Made by a program: the position numbers and the translations under genes. From the NCBI RefSeq assembly GCF_001753205.1, contig NZ_CP017560.1, forward strand, positions 1,922,001 to 1,986,000: a stretch of 64,000 nt of DNA, given 5' to 3'. The notes under the pieces are model-generated. The model saw only the letters and a program-made list of their open reading frames with translations, did not search any database and was not told the DNA's origin. Below are positions 34,319 to 42,932 of the stretch, one piece after another (positions within the stretch are counted from its first letter, which is position 1; each line of letters begins with the position of its first letter). The stretch comes from Sporosarcina ureilytica. Its GTDB lineage: Bacteria; Bacillota; Bacilli; Bacillales_A; Planococcaceae.

Positions 34319-37045
34319 TTAATTAGTTACTTTGTTGTCTTTCATTTTGTCGCGAAGAACCATTTGTAAAATACCACCGTGGCGGTAGTAATCTACCTCA
34401 ACGTCAGAATCGAAACGTGCAAGGACGTCGAATTCTTTCACTGAACCGTCTTTCGCAGTTGCTGTTACCTTGAGGATGTCACGTGGTTTAACATTATCCG
34501 TAATGTTTACGCTAATTTCCTCCTCGCCTGTTAAGCCAAGTGTTTCAGCACTTTCACCTTTCATGAATTGAAGTGGTAGCACACCCATCATGACAAGGTT
34601 TGAACGGTGAATACGCTCATAGCTCTCAGCGATAACCGTTTTAATGCCGAGTAAGGATGTTCCTTTTGCAGCCCAGTCACGTGAAGAACCCATTCCGTAG
34701 TCTTTACCTGTAATAATTGCAAGACCTGTACCATCTGCTTGGTATTTCATGGCAGCATCGTAAATTGGCATAATTTCTTTTGTTGGCCAGTACGTCGTGA
34801 ATCCGCCTTCAGTACCTTTTGCAATTTGGTTACGAATACGGATATTTGCGAATGTACCACGCATCATCACTTCGTGGTTACCACGACGGGAACCGTATGA
34901 GTTGAAGAAACGTGGATTTACTCCGCGATCCGTTAAATATTTACCGGCTGGTGTATCTTTACCGATTGCACCTGCTGGAGAAATATGGTCTGTCGTAATT
35001 GAATCCCCGAACTTACCGATAACACGTAAGCCGTTTAGGCCTTCGATATCAGCAGGCTCTTTTGAGAGTCCTTCGAAGAATGGTGGGTTTTGAATGTATG
35101 TTGACTCATCATCAAAGTTGTATAGTGAATCGTCAGTCGTTTCAATCGCATTCCACGCTTCGTTCTCAGTGAATACACGTGCATACTCTTTACGGAAGAG
35201 TTCAGGTGTTACTGTTGATTTAACAGCTTCTGCAACTTCTTCAGTTGTTGGCCAGATGTCTTTGAAGAATACATCATTACCATCTTTATCTTGACCGATT
35301 GGGTCGTTTTGAAGGTCGATATCAACTGTTCCAGCAAGTGCATAAGCAACAACTAATGGCGGTGAAGCTAAGTAGTTTGCTTTTACTAGTGGGTGAATAC
35401 GCCCTTCAAAGTTACGGTTACCCGAAAGTACTGAAGAAACTAGTAAATCTTCTTCAATTATTGTTTTCTCGATTTCAGGTAAAAGTGGTCCTGAGTTACC
35501 GATACAAGTCGTACAACCATATCCTACTAAGTTAAAGCCGATTTGCTCCAAGTATGTCAGTAAACCGGAATCTTGTAAGTAACCTGTAACAACTTTAGAA
35601 CCTGGTGCAAGTGATGTTTTGACATACGGTGCTGGTTTCAGCCCTTTTTCGACAGCTTTTTTCGCCACAAGTCCCGCACCTAACATAACGTATGGGTTAG
35701 ATGTGTTCGTACATGATGTAATTGCTGCGAGTGCAAGGTCGCCCGTTTTGATTTCAACCTTACGTCCATCTTCGAATTCGATTGTTCCTTTTTTCGATAA
35801 TTCATTTGGAGATAAACCGAATCCTTGGTTCCCTTCAGGTGCAACAACCGCATCGTTAAATGAACGTTGCATTTCTGAAAGTGGAATTAAATCTTGTGGA
35901 CGTTTTGGTCCTGCAAGGTTTGGTTCAACTTTTGAAAGATCGATTTCGATAATGTCTGTATATGTTGGCTCTTCTTTATCTGGTGTGAAGAACATATCGT
36001 TTTCAATTAAATATTGTTTAACAACTTGAACTTGCTCTTCCTCACGGCCTGTTAAACGCATGTAGTCAAGTGTTTCTTCGTCTACTGGGAAGAATCCACA
36101 AGTTGCACCGTATTCAGGCGCCATGTTTGCAATTGTTGCACGGTCTGCGAGTGGTAATTTTGCTACACCTGGTCCGAAATATTCTACAAATTTTCCTACA
36201 ACGCCGTGTTCACGTAATGTTTGTGTTACTTTTAATGCAAGGTCAGTTGCAGTTGTTCCATTTGGAAGTTCTCCAACAAGCTTAACCCCAACAACTTCTG
36301 GTAATGGGAAGTAGGAAGGTTGCCCAAGCATTCCTGCTTCAGCCTCAATACCACCAACACCCCATCCAAGAATACCCATACCGTTAATCATCGTTGTATG
36401 TGAGTCCGTTCCAACGAGCGTATCTGGGTACGCTTCAAATGTACCGTCTTCATTTTCAACTGCATGAACAACATTTGCTAAATACTCTAGGTTTACTTGG
36501 TGAACAATTCCTGTTGCAGGTGGAACTGCGCGGTAATTGTCATACGCTTTTTGTGCCCAGCTTAGGAACTGATAACGCTCAGCATTACGTTTGAACTCAA
36601 GTTCCATGTTCAATTGAAGTGCTGACTCATTTCCGTAGCTATCTACTTGTACTGAGTGGTCAATAACTAGGTCTACTGGAATTTCTGGGTTAATCTTATC
36701 TGGATTACCACCCATGTCAGCCATTGCTTGACGAAGTGAAGCTAAGTCAACAACAACTGGAACTCCTGTAAAGTCTTGAAGAATAACACGAGATGGTTTA
36801 AATGGTACTTCACCGTTTGGATCAGCATCCGTTCCCCATTTCGCAAGGTTTGCAACGTGGTTGTCTTGTATGACATAGCCATCGTGTTGTCTTAGTACAG
36901 ATTCAAGTAGCACTTTGATTGAATAAGGAAGTTTAGAGATGTTTGCAATGCCAGCTTCTTCAATTGCTTTTAAACGATAGTAATTATACGTCTTACCATC
37001 AAGCTCGAAAGAAGTACGACTGTTGTGTAAATTACTTTTAGCCAT
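34319..37045 (-). CDS. acnA: aconitate hydratase
   Basis: Aconitase isomerises citrate and isocitrate in the TCA cycle and, in Bacilli, also binds RNA (CitB). The 908-residue length is normal for the AcnA/IRP1 type. The three iron-sulphur cysteines lie in [18 protein letters not shown] and [20 protein letters not shown]. Active-site loops [39 protein letters not shown] and [20 protein letters not shown] are intact. The start follows TAGGAGGAAAT. It is a single gene with its own terminator. Confidence 0.97.
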   Translation of the reverse strand: MAKSNLHNSRTSFELDGKTYNYYRLKAIEEAGIANISKLPYSIKVLLESVLRQHDGYVIQDNHVANLAKWGTDADPNGEVPFKPSRVILQDFTGVPVVVDLASLRQAMADMGGNPDKINPEIPVDLVIDHSVQVDSYGNESALQLNMELEFKRNAERYQFLSWAQKAYDNYRAVPPATGIVHQVNLEYLANVVHAVENEDGTFEAYPDTLVGTDSHTTMINGMGILGWGVGGIEAEAGMLGQPSYFPLPEVVGVKLVGELPNGTTATDLALKVTQTLREHGVVGKFVEYFGPGVAKLPLADRATIANMAPEYGATCGFFPVDEETLDYMRLTGREEEQVQVVKQYLIENDMFFTPDKEEPTYTDIIEIDLSKVEPNLAGPKRPQDLIPLSEMQRSFNDAVVAPEGNQGFGLSPNELSKKGTIEFEDGRKVEIKTGDLALAAITSCTNTSNPYVMLGAGLVAKKAVEKGLKPAPYVKTSLAPGSKVVTGYLQDSGLLTYLEQIGFNLVGYGCTTCIGNSGPLLPEIEKTIIEEDLLVSSVLSGNRNFEGRIHPLVKANYLASPPLVVAYALAGTVDIDLQNDPIGQDKDGNDVFFKDIWPTTEEVAEAVKSTVTPELFRKEYARVFTENEAWNAIETTDDSLYNFDDESTYIQNPPFFEGLSKEPADIEGLNGLRVIGKFGDSITTDHISPAGAIGKDTPAGKYLTDRGVNPRFFNSYGSRRGNHEVMMRGTFANIRIRNQIAKGTEGGFTTYWPTKEIMPIYDAAMKYQADGTGLAIITGKDYGMGSSRDWAAKGTSLLGIKTVIAESYERIHRSNLVMMGVLPLQFMKGESAETLGLTGEEEISVNITDNVKPRDILKVTATAKDGSVKEFDVLARFDSDVEVDYYRHGGILQMVLRDKMKDNKVTN

Positions 37046-37316
37046 TTAATTTCCTCCTAATATCTACTGAAAAGGCGGTTAAAAAGCGTCTTTTCTCTAC
37101 TTAATCATATAATAGTCTAGCACATAAGTAAAATACAATAACTTTATAGATTCTCATAAGTAAAATTAATGACCTGTAGAAAACACTGGAATGCAAGCGG
37201 TTACCCTAGCTTTAAGCTCAAGTCATAACATGGTTATTACGATTTGGTAACTTCTGATGACAATCTATTATCAATGTGGCATGATAGAAATAAACAGAAA
37301 ATGGAGTTGATTCGAA

Positions 37317-37862
37317 TTGAAAAAAGCCTTACTTGTTATTGATTATACGGTTGATTTTGTTGCAGAAGAAGGAGCATTAAGTTGCGGAGAACCTGGGAGA
37401 GCACTTGAATCTTATATTTCATCTTTAACCAAACAGTTTATCGATGAGGAACAATTTGTGGTCTTCCCTGTTGATGTACATGAATTGAATGACCCATTTC
37501 ATCCCGAAACAAAACCTTTCCCACCGCATAATATTCGCGGTACGGCTGGAAGAAATTTATACGGGTCGCTTCAACAAGTTTATGAACAGAACAAAGAGAA
37601 AGTGGTTTGGATGGATAAAACTAGATTTAGTGCATTTGCGGGAACGGACCTTGAATTACAACTTCGGGCTCGCAGAATAACTGAGCTACATCTTGTCGGC
37701 GTTTGTACAGATATTTGTATTTTACATACCTCAGTAGACGCGTATAATAAAGGGTTTGATATTTTTATTCATGAAAAAGGAGTTGCAAGCTTTAACGAAG
37801 CTGGTCATGAGTGGGCATTAAGTCATTTTGAAAACACACTCAATGCAACAGTCGTACGATAA
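37317..37862 (+). CDS. pncA: nicotinamidase-like cysteine hydrolase
   Basis: The TTG at 37317 follows TGGAGTTGATTCGAA. The 181 residues are close in pattern to B. subtilis PncA (YueJ): ALLVIDYTVDFVAEEGALSC with the catalytic aspartate, HPETKPFPPHNIRGTAGRNL, KTRFSAFAGTDLELQLRARR with the lysine, and LVGVCTDICILHTSVDAYNK with the nucleophile cysteine. The enzyme would deamidate nicotinamide to nicotinate for NAD recycling. Its presence with a nadC operon 33 kb away means both quinolinate and nicotinamide can feed NAD synthesis. No GTGTC palindrome is visible upstream. Confidence 0.88.
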   Translation: MKKALLVIDYTVDFVAEEGALSCGEPGRALESYISSLTKQFIDEEQFVVFPVDVHELNDPFHPETKPFPPHNIRGTAGRNLYGSLQQVYEQNKEKVVWMDKTRFSAFAGTDLELQLRARRITELHLVGVCTDICILHTSVDAYNKGFDIFIHEKGVASFNEAGHEWALSHFENTLNATVVR

Positions 37863-37938
37863 TCAAAATTTAGTTGTTTAAAACTTTTAAAAATGGTCAT
37901 AACATAGAATAACTGATTTAGAAGGAGATGGATATTCT

Positions 37939-38193
37939 ATGTTTAGTTTTTTATGGTTTTTAATTATCGGCGGTATTATTGGATGGCTAGCCGGTGCTAT
38001 ATTAGGTAGGGATATTCCAGGTGGTGTTGTCGGTAATATTATTGCTGGTATTATCGGTGCGTGGATTGGTGGCAAACTACTCGGCCAATGGGGTTGGAAA
38101 GTTTCCGACTTTTACGTCTTCCCCGCATTAATCGGCGCGCTTATATTCGTATTTATTATAAGCCTACTCTTAAAATCTATGCGTAAAGGATAA
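37939..38193 (+). CDS. GlsB/YeaQ/YmgE family stress-response membrane protein
   Basis: An ATG follows GAAGGAGATGGATATTCT. The 84 residues consist of glycine-rich hydrophobic segments, LWFLIIGGIIGWLAGAILGR, GGVVGNIIAGIIGAWIGGKL and a final FVFIISLLLKSM, the pattern of transglycosylase-associated (Transgly_assoc) small membrane proteins. These are often stress induced. The precise role is unknown. It lies after pncA with 76 bases between them and before a bidirectional terminator. Confidence 0.88.
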   Translation: MFSFLWFLIIGGIIGWLAGAILGRDIPGGVVGNIIAGIIGAWIGGKLLGQWGWKVSDFYVFPALIGALIFVFIISLLLKSMRKG

Positions 38194-38248
38194 AAACGGA
38201 AACCGCCATTTAGTTTCGGAAGATAGACAATTCAATTTTCAAAAAGTA

Positions 38249-38287
38249 AAAAGGATGAATCCCATTCACATGAGATTCATCCTTTAT
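38249..38287. terminator. bidirectional terminator
   Basis: AAGGATGAATC pairs with GATTCATCCTT, with A residues before and T residues after. It separates convergent genes. Confidence 0.85.
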
Positions 38288-38299
38288 TAATAACTGAAA

Positions 38300-38977
38300 T
38301 TAACTTCCAAAGTAAGACGCTTCTATCGTTTCACGTGATTCTTCAAACTTATTGTAAAACCATAGGACATCTTGTACATATTTTTCACTTCGATTATAAT
38401 CAAAAATCGCTTTTTCAATTTCGTTATTGGCAGCGCCACTCTTTGCTAAATAATTCGCTGCACTATAGATAGCATCTTCTATATCATAAGGGTCTGCTAT
38501 CCCATCTCCATTTGCATCTACCCCGTAGCCGCCGTGCCGTTCAATCACTTCTGGGTTTGTTTTATCATCTTCAGGAATATTCCCTTTACCGAGCCCACCA
38601 CAACCTGGATAACTCCATCCAACAAAAGTACAAGGCATAAACTGCATATGTCCTTCAGCACCAGCCGGTGATAGCAGAGGGTCCATTGTCGAAAACTTTG
38701 TTTCAATTCGATGATGTGCAGCCAATAACGTCCAAGGAACGTTATACGTTTCTGCTGCCTCTATATAAATAGGAATATATTCTTCAGGTATTTTCATATC
38801 ACTATGACGGTCTTGCAAATCTAATAATGAATTTGCCGATTTTTTTAGGAGATCAGGGTGATTAATGCTTGTCCAGACGATAGCAGATAAAGTGAATACA
38901 GTTACAGCAACCGGGATGAACAAAACGATAAGTAGTGCCTTTGTCTTCAGCGACAATCCGTTTCTAGTTTTCTTCAT
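38300..38977 (-). CDS. lytic transglycosylase family protein
   Basis: The 225-residue product has an N-terminal membrane anchor (ALLIVLFIPVAVTVFTLSAI, about residues 14-33). The outer domain has VPWTLLAAHHRIETKFSTMD with the catalytic glutamate, SPAGAEGHMQFMPCTFVGWS, a GDGIADPYDIEDAIYSAANY stretch and FDYNRSEKYVQDV. This is a lysozyme-like (SLT/CwlT-type) domain that cleaves peptidoglycan. It is the first gene upstream of a terminator and lies 31 bases after the SCO gene, so the two may be co-transcribed. Confidence 0.88.
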   Translation of the reverse strand: MKKTRNGLSLKTKALLIVLFIPVAVTVFTLSAIVWTSINHPDLLKKSANSLLDLQDRHSDMKIPEEYIPIYIEAAETYNVPWTLLAAHHRIETKFSTMDPLLSPAGAEGHMQFMPCTFVGWSYPGCGGLGKGNIPEDDKTNPEVIERHGGYGVDANGDGIADPYDIEDAIYSAANYLAKSGAANNEIEKAIFDYNRSEKYVQDVLWFYNKFEESRETIEASYFGS

Positions 38978-39008
38978 CCTTTTCCTCCTAACTTACAAGT
39001 GAAAATGT

Positions 39009-39602
39009 TTAAGCCCCTTGCTTAATTAACGCTTTCATATCTTTTACAATGTCCTCATATTGAACATCCATACTTCCATTATACATTTTTACGACGATTC
39101 CGTCACGATTAACTAAATAAAAGTTTACACCATGCGTGACTTGGTTAGAATTTGGATCTGGTGCAACAATTGTTGCAAATGATTTCTTAGCAATTTCCGC
39201 AATAGTATCTTGTCTGTAACCCGTTAACATTTCCCATTTCGACTCATCAGCCGGCTCAAATATATCTAAGTATTCTTGTAACACTTCAGGTGAATCGACT
39301 GCGGGATCTACTGTAAATGAAACGATTTTATAATCTTCAACATTTTCTTTAACAAGTTCATCTTGAAGTTTAGTCATATTGACCATCATTGGTCCGCATA
39401 CAGTTGCACAATTTGTAAAGACAAACTGCCCTAACCAAACTTGTCCTTTTAAATCATCCAGCGATACCTCTTCGTGATGTTGATTGGTAAAAGTAAATGG
39501 CTCGATTTTTAATTTATAATCGGCTTTAAATCCATTACTTGAACAAGCTGTTAACAAAAGTACAAATATGAGTACAAAAGGCACTCTAAAAATATTGCGC
39601 AT
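39009..39602 (-). CDS. SCO family copper chaperone/thiol lipoprotein
   Basis: The ATG at 39602 follows GAGGGAGAAGTTA. The 197 residues begin with a lipoprotein signal (LIFVLLLTACSSNG). The thioredoxin-like domain has the SCO copper motif TNCATVCGPMMVNM and a downstream THGVNFYLV histidine. SCO proteins help deliver copper to cytochrome c oxidase in the outer face of the membrane. This fits the cytochrome c biogenesis genes (ccdA, ccdC) a little further on. Confidence 0.93.
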   Translation of the reverse strand: MRNIFRVPFVLIFVLLLTACSSNGFKADYKLKIEPFTFTNQHHEEVSLDDLKGQVWLGQFVFTNCATVCGPMMVNMTKLQDELVKENVEDYKIVSFTVDPAVDSPEVLQEYLDIFEPADESKWEMLTGYRQDTIAEIAKKSFATIVAPDPNSNQVTHGVNFYLVNRDGIVVKMYNGSMDVQYEDIVKDMKALIKQGA

Positions 39603-39844
39603 TAACTTCTCCCTCACTAATAAATGATCATGATGCCTCTATCATAACGTAACGTCCCCTACCAAACAAGCAAAGGACCGTGGGTGATATGACAAAGTGT
39701 CAACAAAAACGTGAAGCTTCCGATATGCTTAACATCTCCCTTTCACTCTTGATATAGAACGAAAAAATGAAAAAGGAAACATTGTCCGTGAATTATTTCA
39801 ATTTTTCTCTTATAATGTTAACTAGTATAGAAGAGGTGAATTGA

Positions 39845-40285
39845 ATGCTTGACGGTTGGTTTCTTTGGTTTATCTTATTTTGGGTCGTTGTACTCGTAGG
39901 TCTATTCGCAATTGGTGGCTTCTTTATGTTTCGCAAGTTTTTGAAATTGTTTCCGAAAGAAGACGGGAAATCAATCATTGACTGGGAAGAATACTATGTA
40001 AATGAATCACTGCATCTTTGGGACGACAAAGCAAAGGCGTTATTAGAAGAACTATGTAGTCCAGTTCCGGAATTATTTCGACCTGTTGCCAAACAAAAAA
40101 TAGGTGCAAAGATTGGACAGCTAGCACTCGAGGAAAAATTAAAAAAGGTAGACTTAGATGTAATCATTCGTGGATATATCATTGCAACGCCTAAACGTGA
40201 CCATAGGTTTCTCCGCAAAAAGCTAGCGGAAATGGAAATAGATGTCACACCATATGAGGAGTTCTTTTTACTAAGTGCGAAATAA
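39845..40285 (+). CDS. DUF2621 membrane protein (YneK-like)
   Basis: The ATG at 39845 follows AGAGGTGAATTGA. The 146-residue product has one N-terminal membrane helix (WFLWFILFWVVVLVGLFAIG) and a cytosolic part with DWEEYYVNESLHLWDDKAKA, ELFRPVAKQKIGAKIGQLAL and ATPKRDHRFLRKKL. This is the DUF2621 family. In B. subtilis yneK lies beside ccdA-yneI-yneJ, and the same neighbours occur here on the other strand. No function is known to me. Confidence 0.9.
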   Translation: MLDGWFLWFILFWVVVLVGLFAIGGFFMFRKFLKLFPKEDGKSIIDWEEYYVNESLHLWDDKAKALLEELCSPVPELFRPVAKQKIGAKIGQLALEEKLKKVDLDVIIRGYIIATPKRDHRFLRKKLAEMEIDVTPYEEFFLLSAK

Positions 40286-40322
40286 ATAATATTTAGCGCG
40301 ATATAGCTTCTCAAAATCGATA

Positions 40323-40358
40323 AACTCCAACGCTGGTAGATTGCGTTGGAGTTTTTTG
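40323..40358 (+). terminator. intrinsic terminator of the DUF2621 gene
   Basis: AACTCCAACGC pairs with GCGTTGGAGTT, followed by TTTTG. Confidence 0.9.
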
Positions 40359-40388
40359 TCTAACATATTACTAGTTGCCTATAAGACA

Positions 40389-40439
40389 AAAAAGAGTGTC
40401 TAGCGTATTGTTTATGACGCTAGGACAACTCTTTTTTTA
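40389..40439. terminator. bidirectional terminator before ccdC
   Basis: GTCTAGCGT pairs with ACGCTAGGAC and an outer AGAG/CTCT, with A and T runs on both sides. It ends the leftward ccdA-trx-ccdC unit. Confidence 0.75.
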
Positions 40440-40937
40440 AATCGAGAATGTATTTTCAAGTTTTTTAAATTTAATAAGCATGGCAAGTCGCCAAGGAACA
40501 ATCATTCCAAACGCTAGAATCCAAAACATCCCGCCAAGTTCGCCGACGTCTACTGTATTACTTAACACTAATTTTCCTATTAAACGAATAAGCAATAATC
40601 CAAAAAGGATAAATACAAATGCTTTAGATCTTTTAATGAATATATCTTCGTTTCGAACTTCAAAGTTTGTCGTTTTAATTAATATTAGTGAAAACAATAT
40701 CCCAACCATAAGTGCTTCAATAATTTGTAACGGCGCTACACGAAATTCTTCAAAAATAAACATCAGTGCACCCGTCGACATAAAAACAGGCGGTAATATA
40801 ATTTTCTTCACTGATACAGGTTGTTTGGCCGATTTAGAACGTACAATGATTGCTAAGATTCCCATAAAAAGTGCCATTACAGTCGATCCAATAATTAAGT
40901 AAAATGGAGGGATTGATGCAAATAGTGCTTCAATCAC
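40437..40937 (-). CDS. ccdC: cytochrome c biogenesis-associated protein CcdC
   Basis: I choose the GTG at 40937, six bases after GGGAGGGA, giving 166 residues; an ATG at 40952 would use that ribosome site as coding. Four to five membrane segments are visible. KKIILPPVFMSTGALMFIFE, DIFIKRSKAFVFILFGLLLI and GGMFWILAFGMIVPWRLAML match CcdC (YneJ). The start overlaps the stop of the thioredoxin-like gene by eight bases, so the genes are coupled. CcdC is conserved next to ccdA but is not essential for cytochrome c in B. subtilis, as I recall. Confidence 0.9.
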   Translation of the reverse strand: MIEALFASIPPFYLIIGSTVMALFMGILAIIVRSKSAKQPVSVKKIILPPVFMSTGALMFIFEEFRVAPLQIIEALMVGILFSLILIKTTNFEVRNEDIFIKRSKAFVFILFGLLLIRLIGKLVLSNTVDVGELGGMFWILAFGMIVPWRLAMLIKFKKLENTFSI

Positions 40938-41259
40938 GCTGTTCCCTCCCATCTATTAATTCTTGCATTCTGTATTTTAAATCTTCCATTGGAACAAACC
41001 GTGCAAATCGTGCATATTCTTTTTCCTTATAATATAAGAGAACAACAGGGGCAGTGAACAATGATAGTTGACCGGCCATTTCAGGTACATCCGATATATT
41101 TAGGACATAAAAAGGCAATGCATCACTTTCTTTTAATGCTTTCACCTGCGGAAATAGTCCTTCACAAACTGAACAATGATTTGTTTTTACGAATAATAAT
41201 AAACTGTCGTGCTTTTTTATAGCGATTTGCCATTCTTCATATGACTGAATTGTCTTCAT
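40930..41259 (-). CDS. thioredoxin-like protein with CSVC motif
   Basis: The 109-residue protein has a thioredoxin fold: SLLLFVKTNHCSVCEGLFPQ with the CxxC active site (about residue 30), then FYVLNISDVPEMAGQLSLFT and APVVLLYYKEKEYARF with the cis-proline. There is no signal peptide or membrane helix, so it acts in the cytosol. It lies between ccdA and ccdC, where B. subtilis has the response-regulator-like yneI. A cytosolic thioredoxin beside CcdA could pass electrons to it. Confidence 0.9.
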   Translation of the reverse strand: MKTIQSYEEWQIAIKKHDSLLLFVKTNHCSVCEGLFPQVKALKESDALPFYVLNISDVPEMAGQLSLFTAPVVLLYYKEKEYARFARFVPMEDLKYRMQELIDGREQRD

Positions 41260-41335
41260 TTAGCTTCCTCCCAAATGGCAGTTACCCACGTTTTATCATA
41301 TGTTTTGCCTCAGTATAACTACTGGGCCCTTTTTA

Positions 41336-42049
41336 TCAAAAACCTTGGAAATCCCCAAAGAATGGGCTTAGCCAGTTAATGATATACGTCATCCCGTCAA
41401 AGAATAGTAGAATCCCAAAGGCAATCATAATATATCCGCCGAATTTCATAATTGGGCCACTGTATTTACGGATAGCACCAATTTTGGTTACAAAAAATGA
41501 CAGGGTGAAAAATGGAATCGCAAACCCTAAAACATATGCGATCATATAATACATCCCAGAACCTGGATTGGTTCCTGCTAATCCGATAATCGCACCGATA
41601 ATTGGACCTGAACAAGGCGTCCAACCTGCAGCAAAGGCAAGCCCAATTAACAATGTCCCTACATAGCCACTTGGTCTATTTTTAAATTGCAGTTTACGAT
41701 CTTTCATTAGGAACTCTGGTGTAAATAATCCGATAATCATAAGTCCAAAGATCACAATAAAAATCGCACCGATTTGTCTTAAAATGACAATGTTTTCTTG
41801 GAAAAACGTACCGAGAAACGTAGACCCGAATCCCATTGCGATAAAAATAAGTGAAAAACCTATTAAAAAGAAAAGGGTATGTAACATCCCTCTACTGGTC
41901 ATTCGCTTGGAGTCGGATTGTAAATCATCGAGCGACATGCCCGTTATGTATGAAAGAAACGCCGGATATAACGGCAATGTACAAGGCGAAATGAAGCTTA
42001 AAAAGCCGGCTCCAAATGCAAAAAACATATTCAAATCAGTTCCCATCAT
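41336..42049 (-). CDS. ccdA: cytochrome c biogenesis/thiol-disulfide transporter CcdA
   Basis: CcdA carries reducing equivalents across the membrane for cytochrome c maturation and, in spore formers, for spore proteins. The 237 residues have six membrane segments. The two redox cysteines are in FISPCTLPLYPAFLSYITGM (residue about 22) and AAGWTPCSGPIIGAIIGLAG. The start follows AGGAGACGAG. It is the first gene of a leftward unit with the thioredoxin-like gene and ccdC. Confidence 0.94.
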   Translation of the reverse strand: MMGTDLNMFFAFGAGFLSFISPCTLPLYPAFLSYITGMSLDDLQSDSKRMTSRGMLHTLFFLIGFSLIFIAMGFGSTFLGTFFQENIVILRQIGAIFIVIFGLMIIGLFTPEFLMKDRKLQFKNRPSGYVGTLLIGLAFAAGWTPCSGPIIGAIIGLAGTNPGSGMYYMIAYVLGFAIPFFTLSFFVTKIGAIRKYSGPIMKFGGYIMIAFGILLFFDGMTYIINWLSPFFGDFQGF

Positions 42050-42141
42050 CTCGTCTCCTTTACTACAATACTTCTTTCATCGTATCAAAAGAAACCCCAT
42101 ATTACGCTTATTTTGACTGTGAAAGGTTTGTGAACAATAAT

Positions 42142-42258
42142 AAAAAGCGGAAAGCACAGCTTAGATGCGACAGGCATAAGGTCAGTCAACGAAGTGGCGG
42201 GGTTTGCCACGTAGTTGAATTGACTTATGACCCGAGCATCTGGTGCTTGCAGCTGGAT
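42142..42258. repeat. dispersed palindromic repeat element, complete copy
   Basis: It starts AAAAAGCGGAAAGCAC, contains GATGCGACAGGCATAAG and the matching TGACTTATGACCCGAGCATC, and ends GGTGCTTGCAGCTGGAT. CATAAGGTCA/TGACTTATG and GATGC/GCATC are complementary, so the whole can form a long hairpin. I recognise this type of element from intergenic regions of many Bacillales genomes. Confidence 0.7.
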
Positions 42259-42261
42259 TGA

Positions 42262-42297
42262 ATAAAAAGCGGAAAGCACCGATCAGATGCGACAGGC
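42262..42297 (+). repeat. truncated second copy of the palindromic repeat
   Basis: ATAAAAAGCGGAAAGCACCG is followed by ATCAGATGCGACAGGC. It repeats the first third of the copy just before it and then breaks off. Confidence 0.7.
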
Positions 42298-42432
42298 TTT
42301 TAAATCTGCCAAAATAGCTTGCTAACTATTCCGTTCGTTTTACACAAACATTTAATTAAAAGTATGTTTTTAAAAATAACAGACAAAATATAATTGATAC
42401 AATGTAAAAGTCTAAGTCAAATAGGTGACGTT

Positions 42433-42867
42433 ATGAAGAAAATCATACTATTTAAGTGTATTTTGTTTTGTATAATGAATTTAAATATTAAAGCCGAGTC
42501 AACGGATCTTCCCTATCTAAAACCTAGATGCCCCACTACCGATGCGTTAATCCAAACAACAAGTAAGGATAAAGCGGAACTTTCACGAAAACTAAATGAA
42601 TTAATCCCAGACGCCTATCCATATGATATATACAGTGAATGGGAAGTACAGGAAGCGATACCTTTACGCTCATTGATTGGAGTCCCATACGATGAGGCCT
42701 ATTTTAAGATGGCTCAAAGGCTATGCAATAACAGGGTGGCCGATAACTCTTGGTTAATTAAAGTTCAATTTCCCAAGTTATTATCGTCTGCGAGCGCTTC
42801 CTCAGGGATTATGTTTGTAATTAAAGATAAACATAATGGTTGGTATGTTTGGTATACGTATCGATAA
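42433..42867 (+). CDS. secreted hypothetical protein
   Basis: The ATG at 42433 follows AGGTGACGTT and gives 144 residues. Residues 1-22 look like a signal peptide (MKKIILFKCILFCIMNLNIK, then AES). The mature part has LKPRCPTTDALIQTTSKDKA, a central IPLRSLIGVPYDEAYFKMAQ, and ends in KHNGWYVWYTYR. I do not recognise a domain. It is flanked by the palindromic repeats and a terminator, so it is a single-gene unit. Confidence 0.6.
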   Translation: MKKIILFKCILFCIMNLNIKAESTDLPYLKPRCPTTDALIQTTSKDKAELSRKLNELIPDAYPYDIYSEWEVQEAIPLRSLIGVPYDEAYFKMAQRLCNNRVADNSWLIKVQFPKLLSSASASSGIMFVIKDKHNGWYVWYTYR

Positions 42868-42874
42868 AGTGAAA

Positions 42875-42910
42875 AAGAAAATCACTCTTTTATAAAGAGT
42901 GATTTTCTTA
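42875..42910. terminator. bidirectional terminator
   Basis: AGAAAATCACTCTTT pairs with AAAGAGTGATTTTCT with almost no loop. It lies between convergent genes. Confidence 0.85.
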
Positions 42911-42932
42911 TAACTAGGAGTTAAATAAATAA

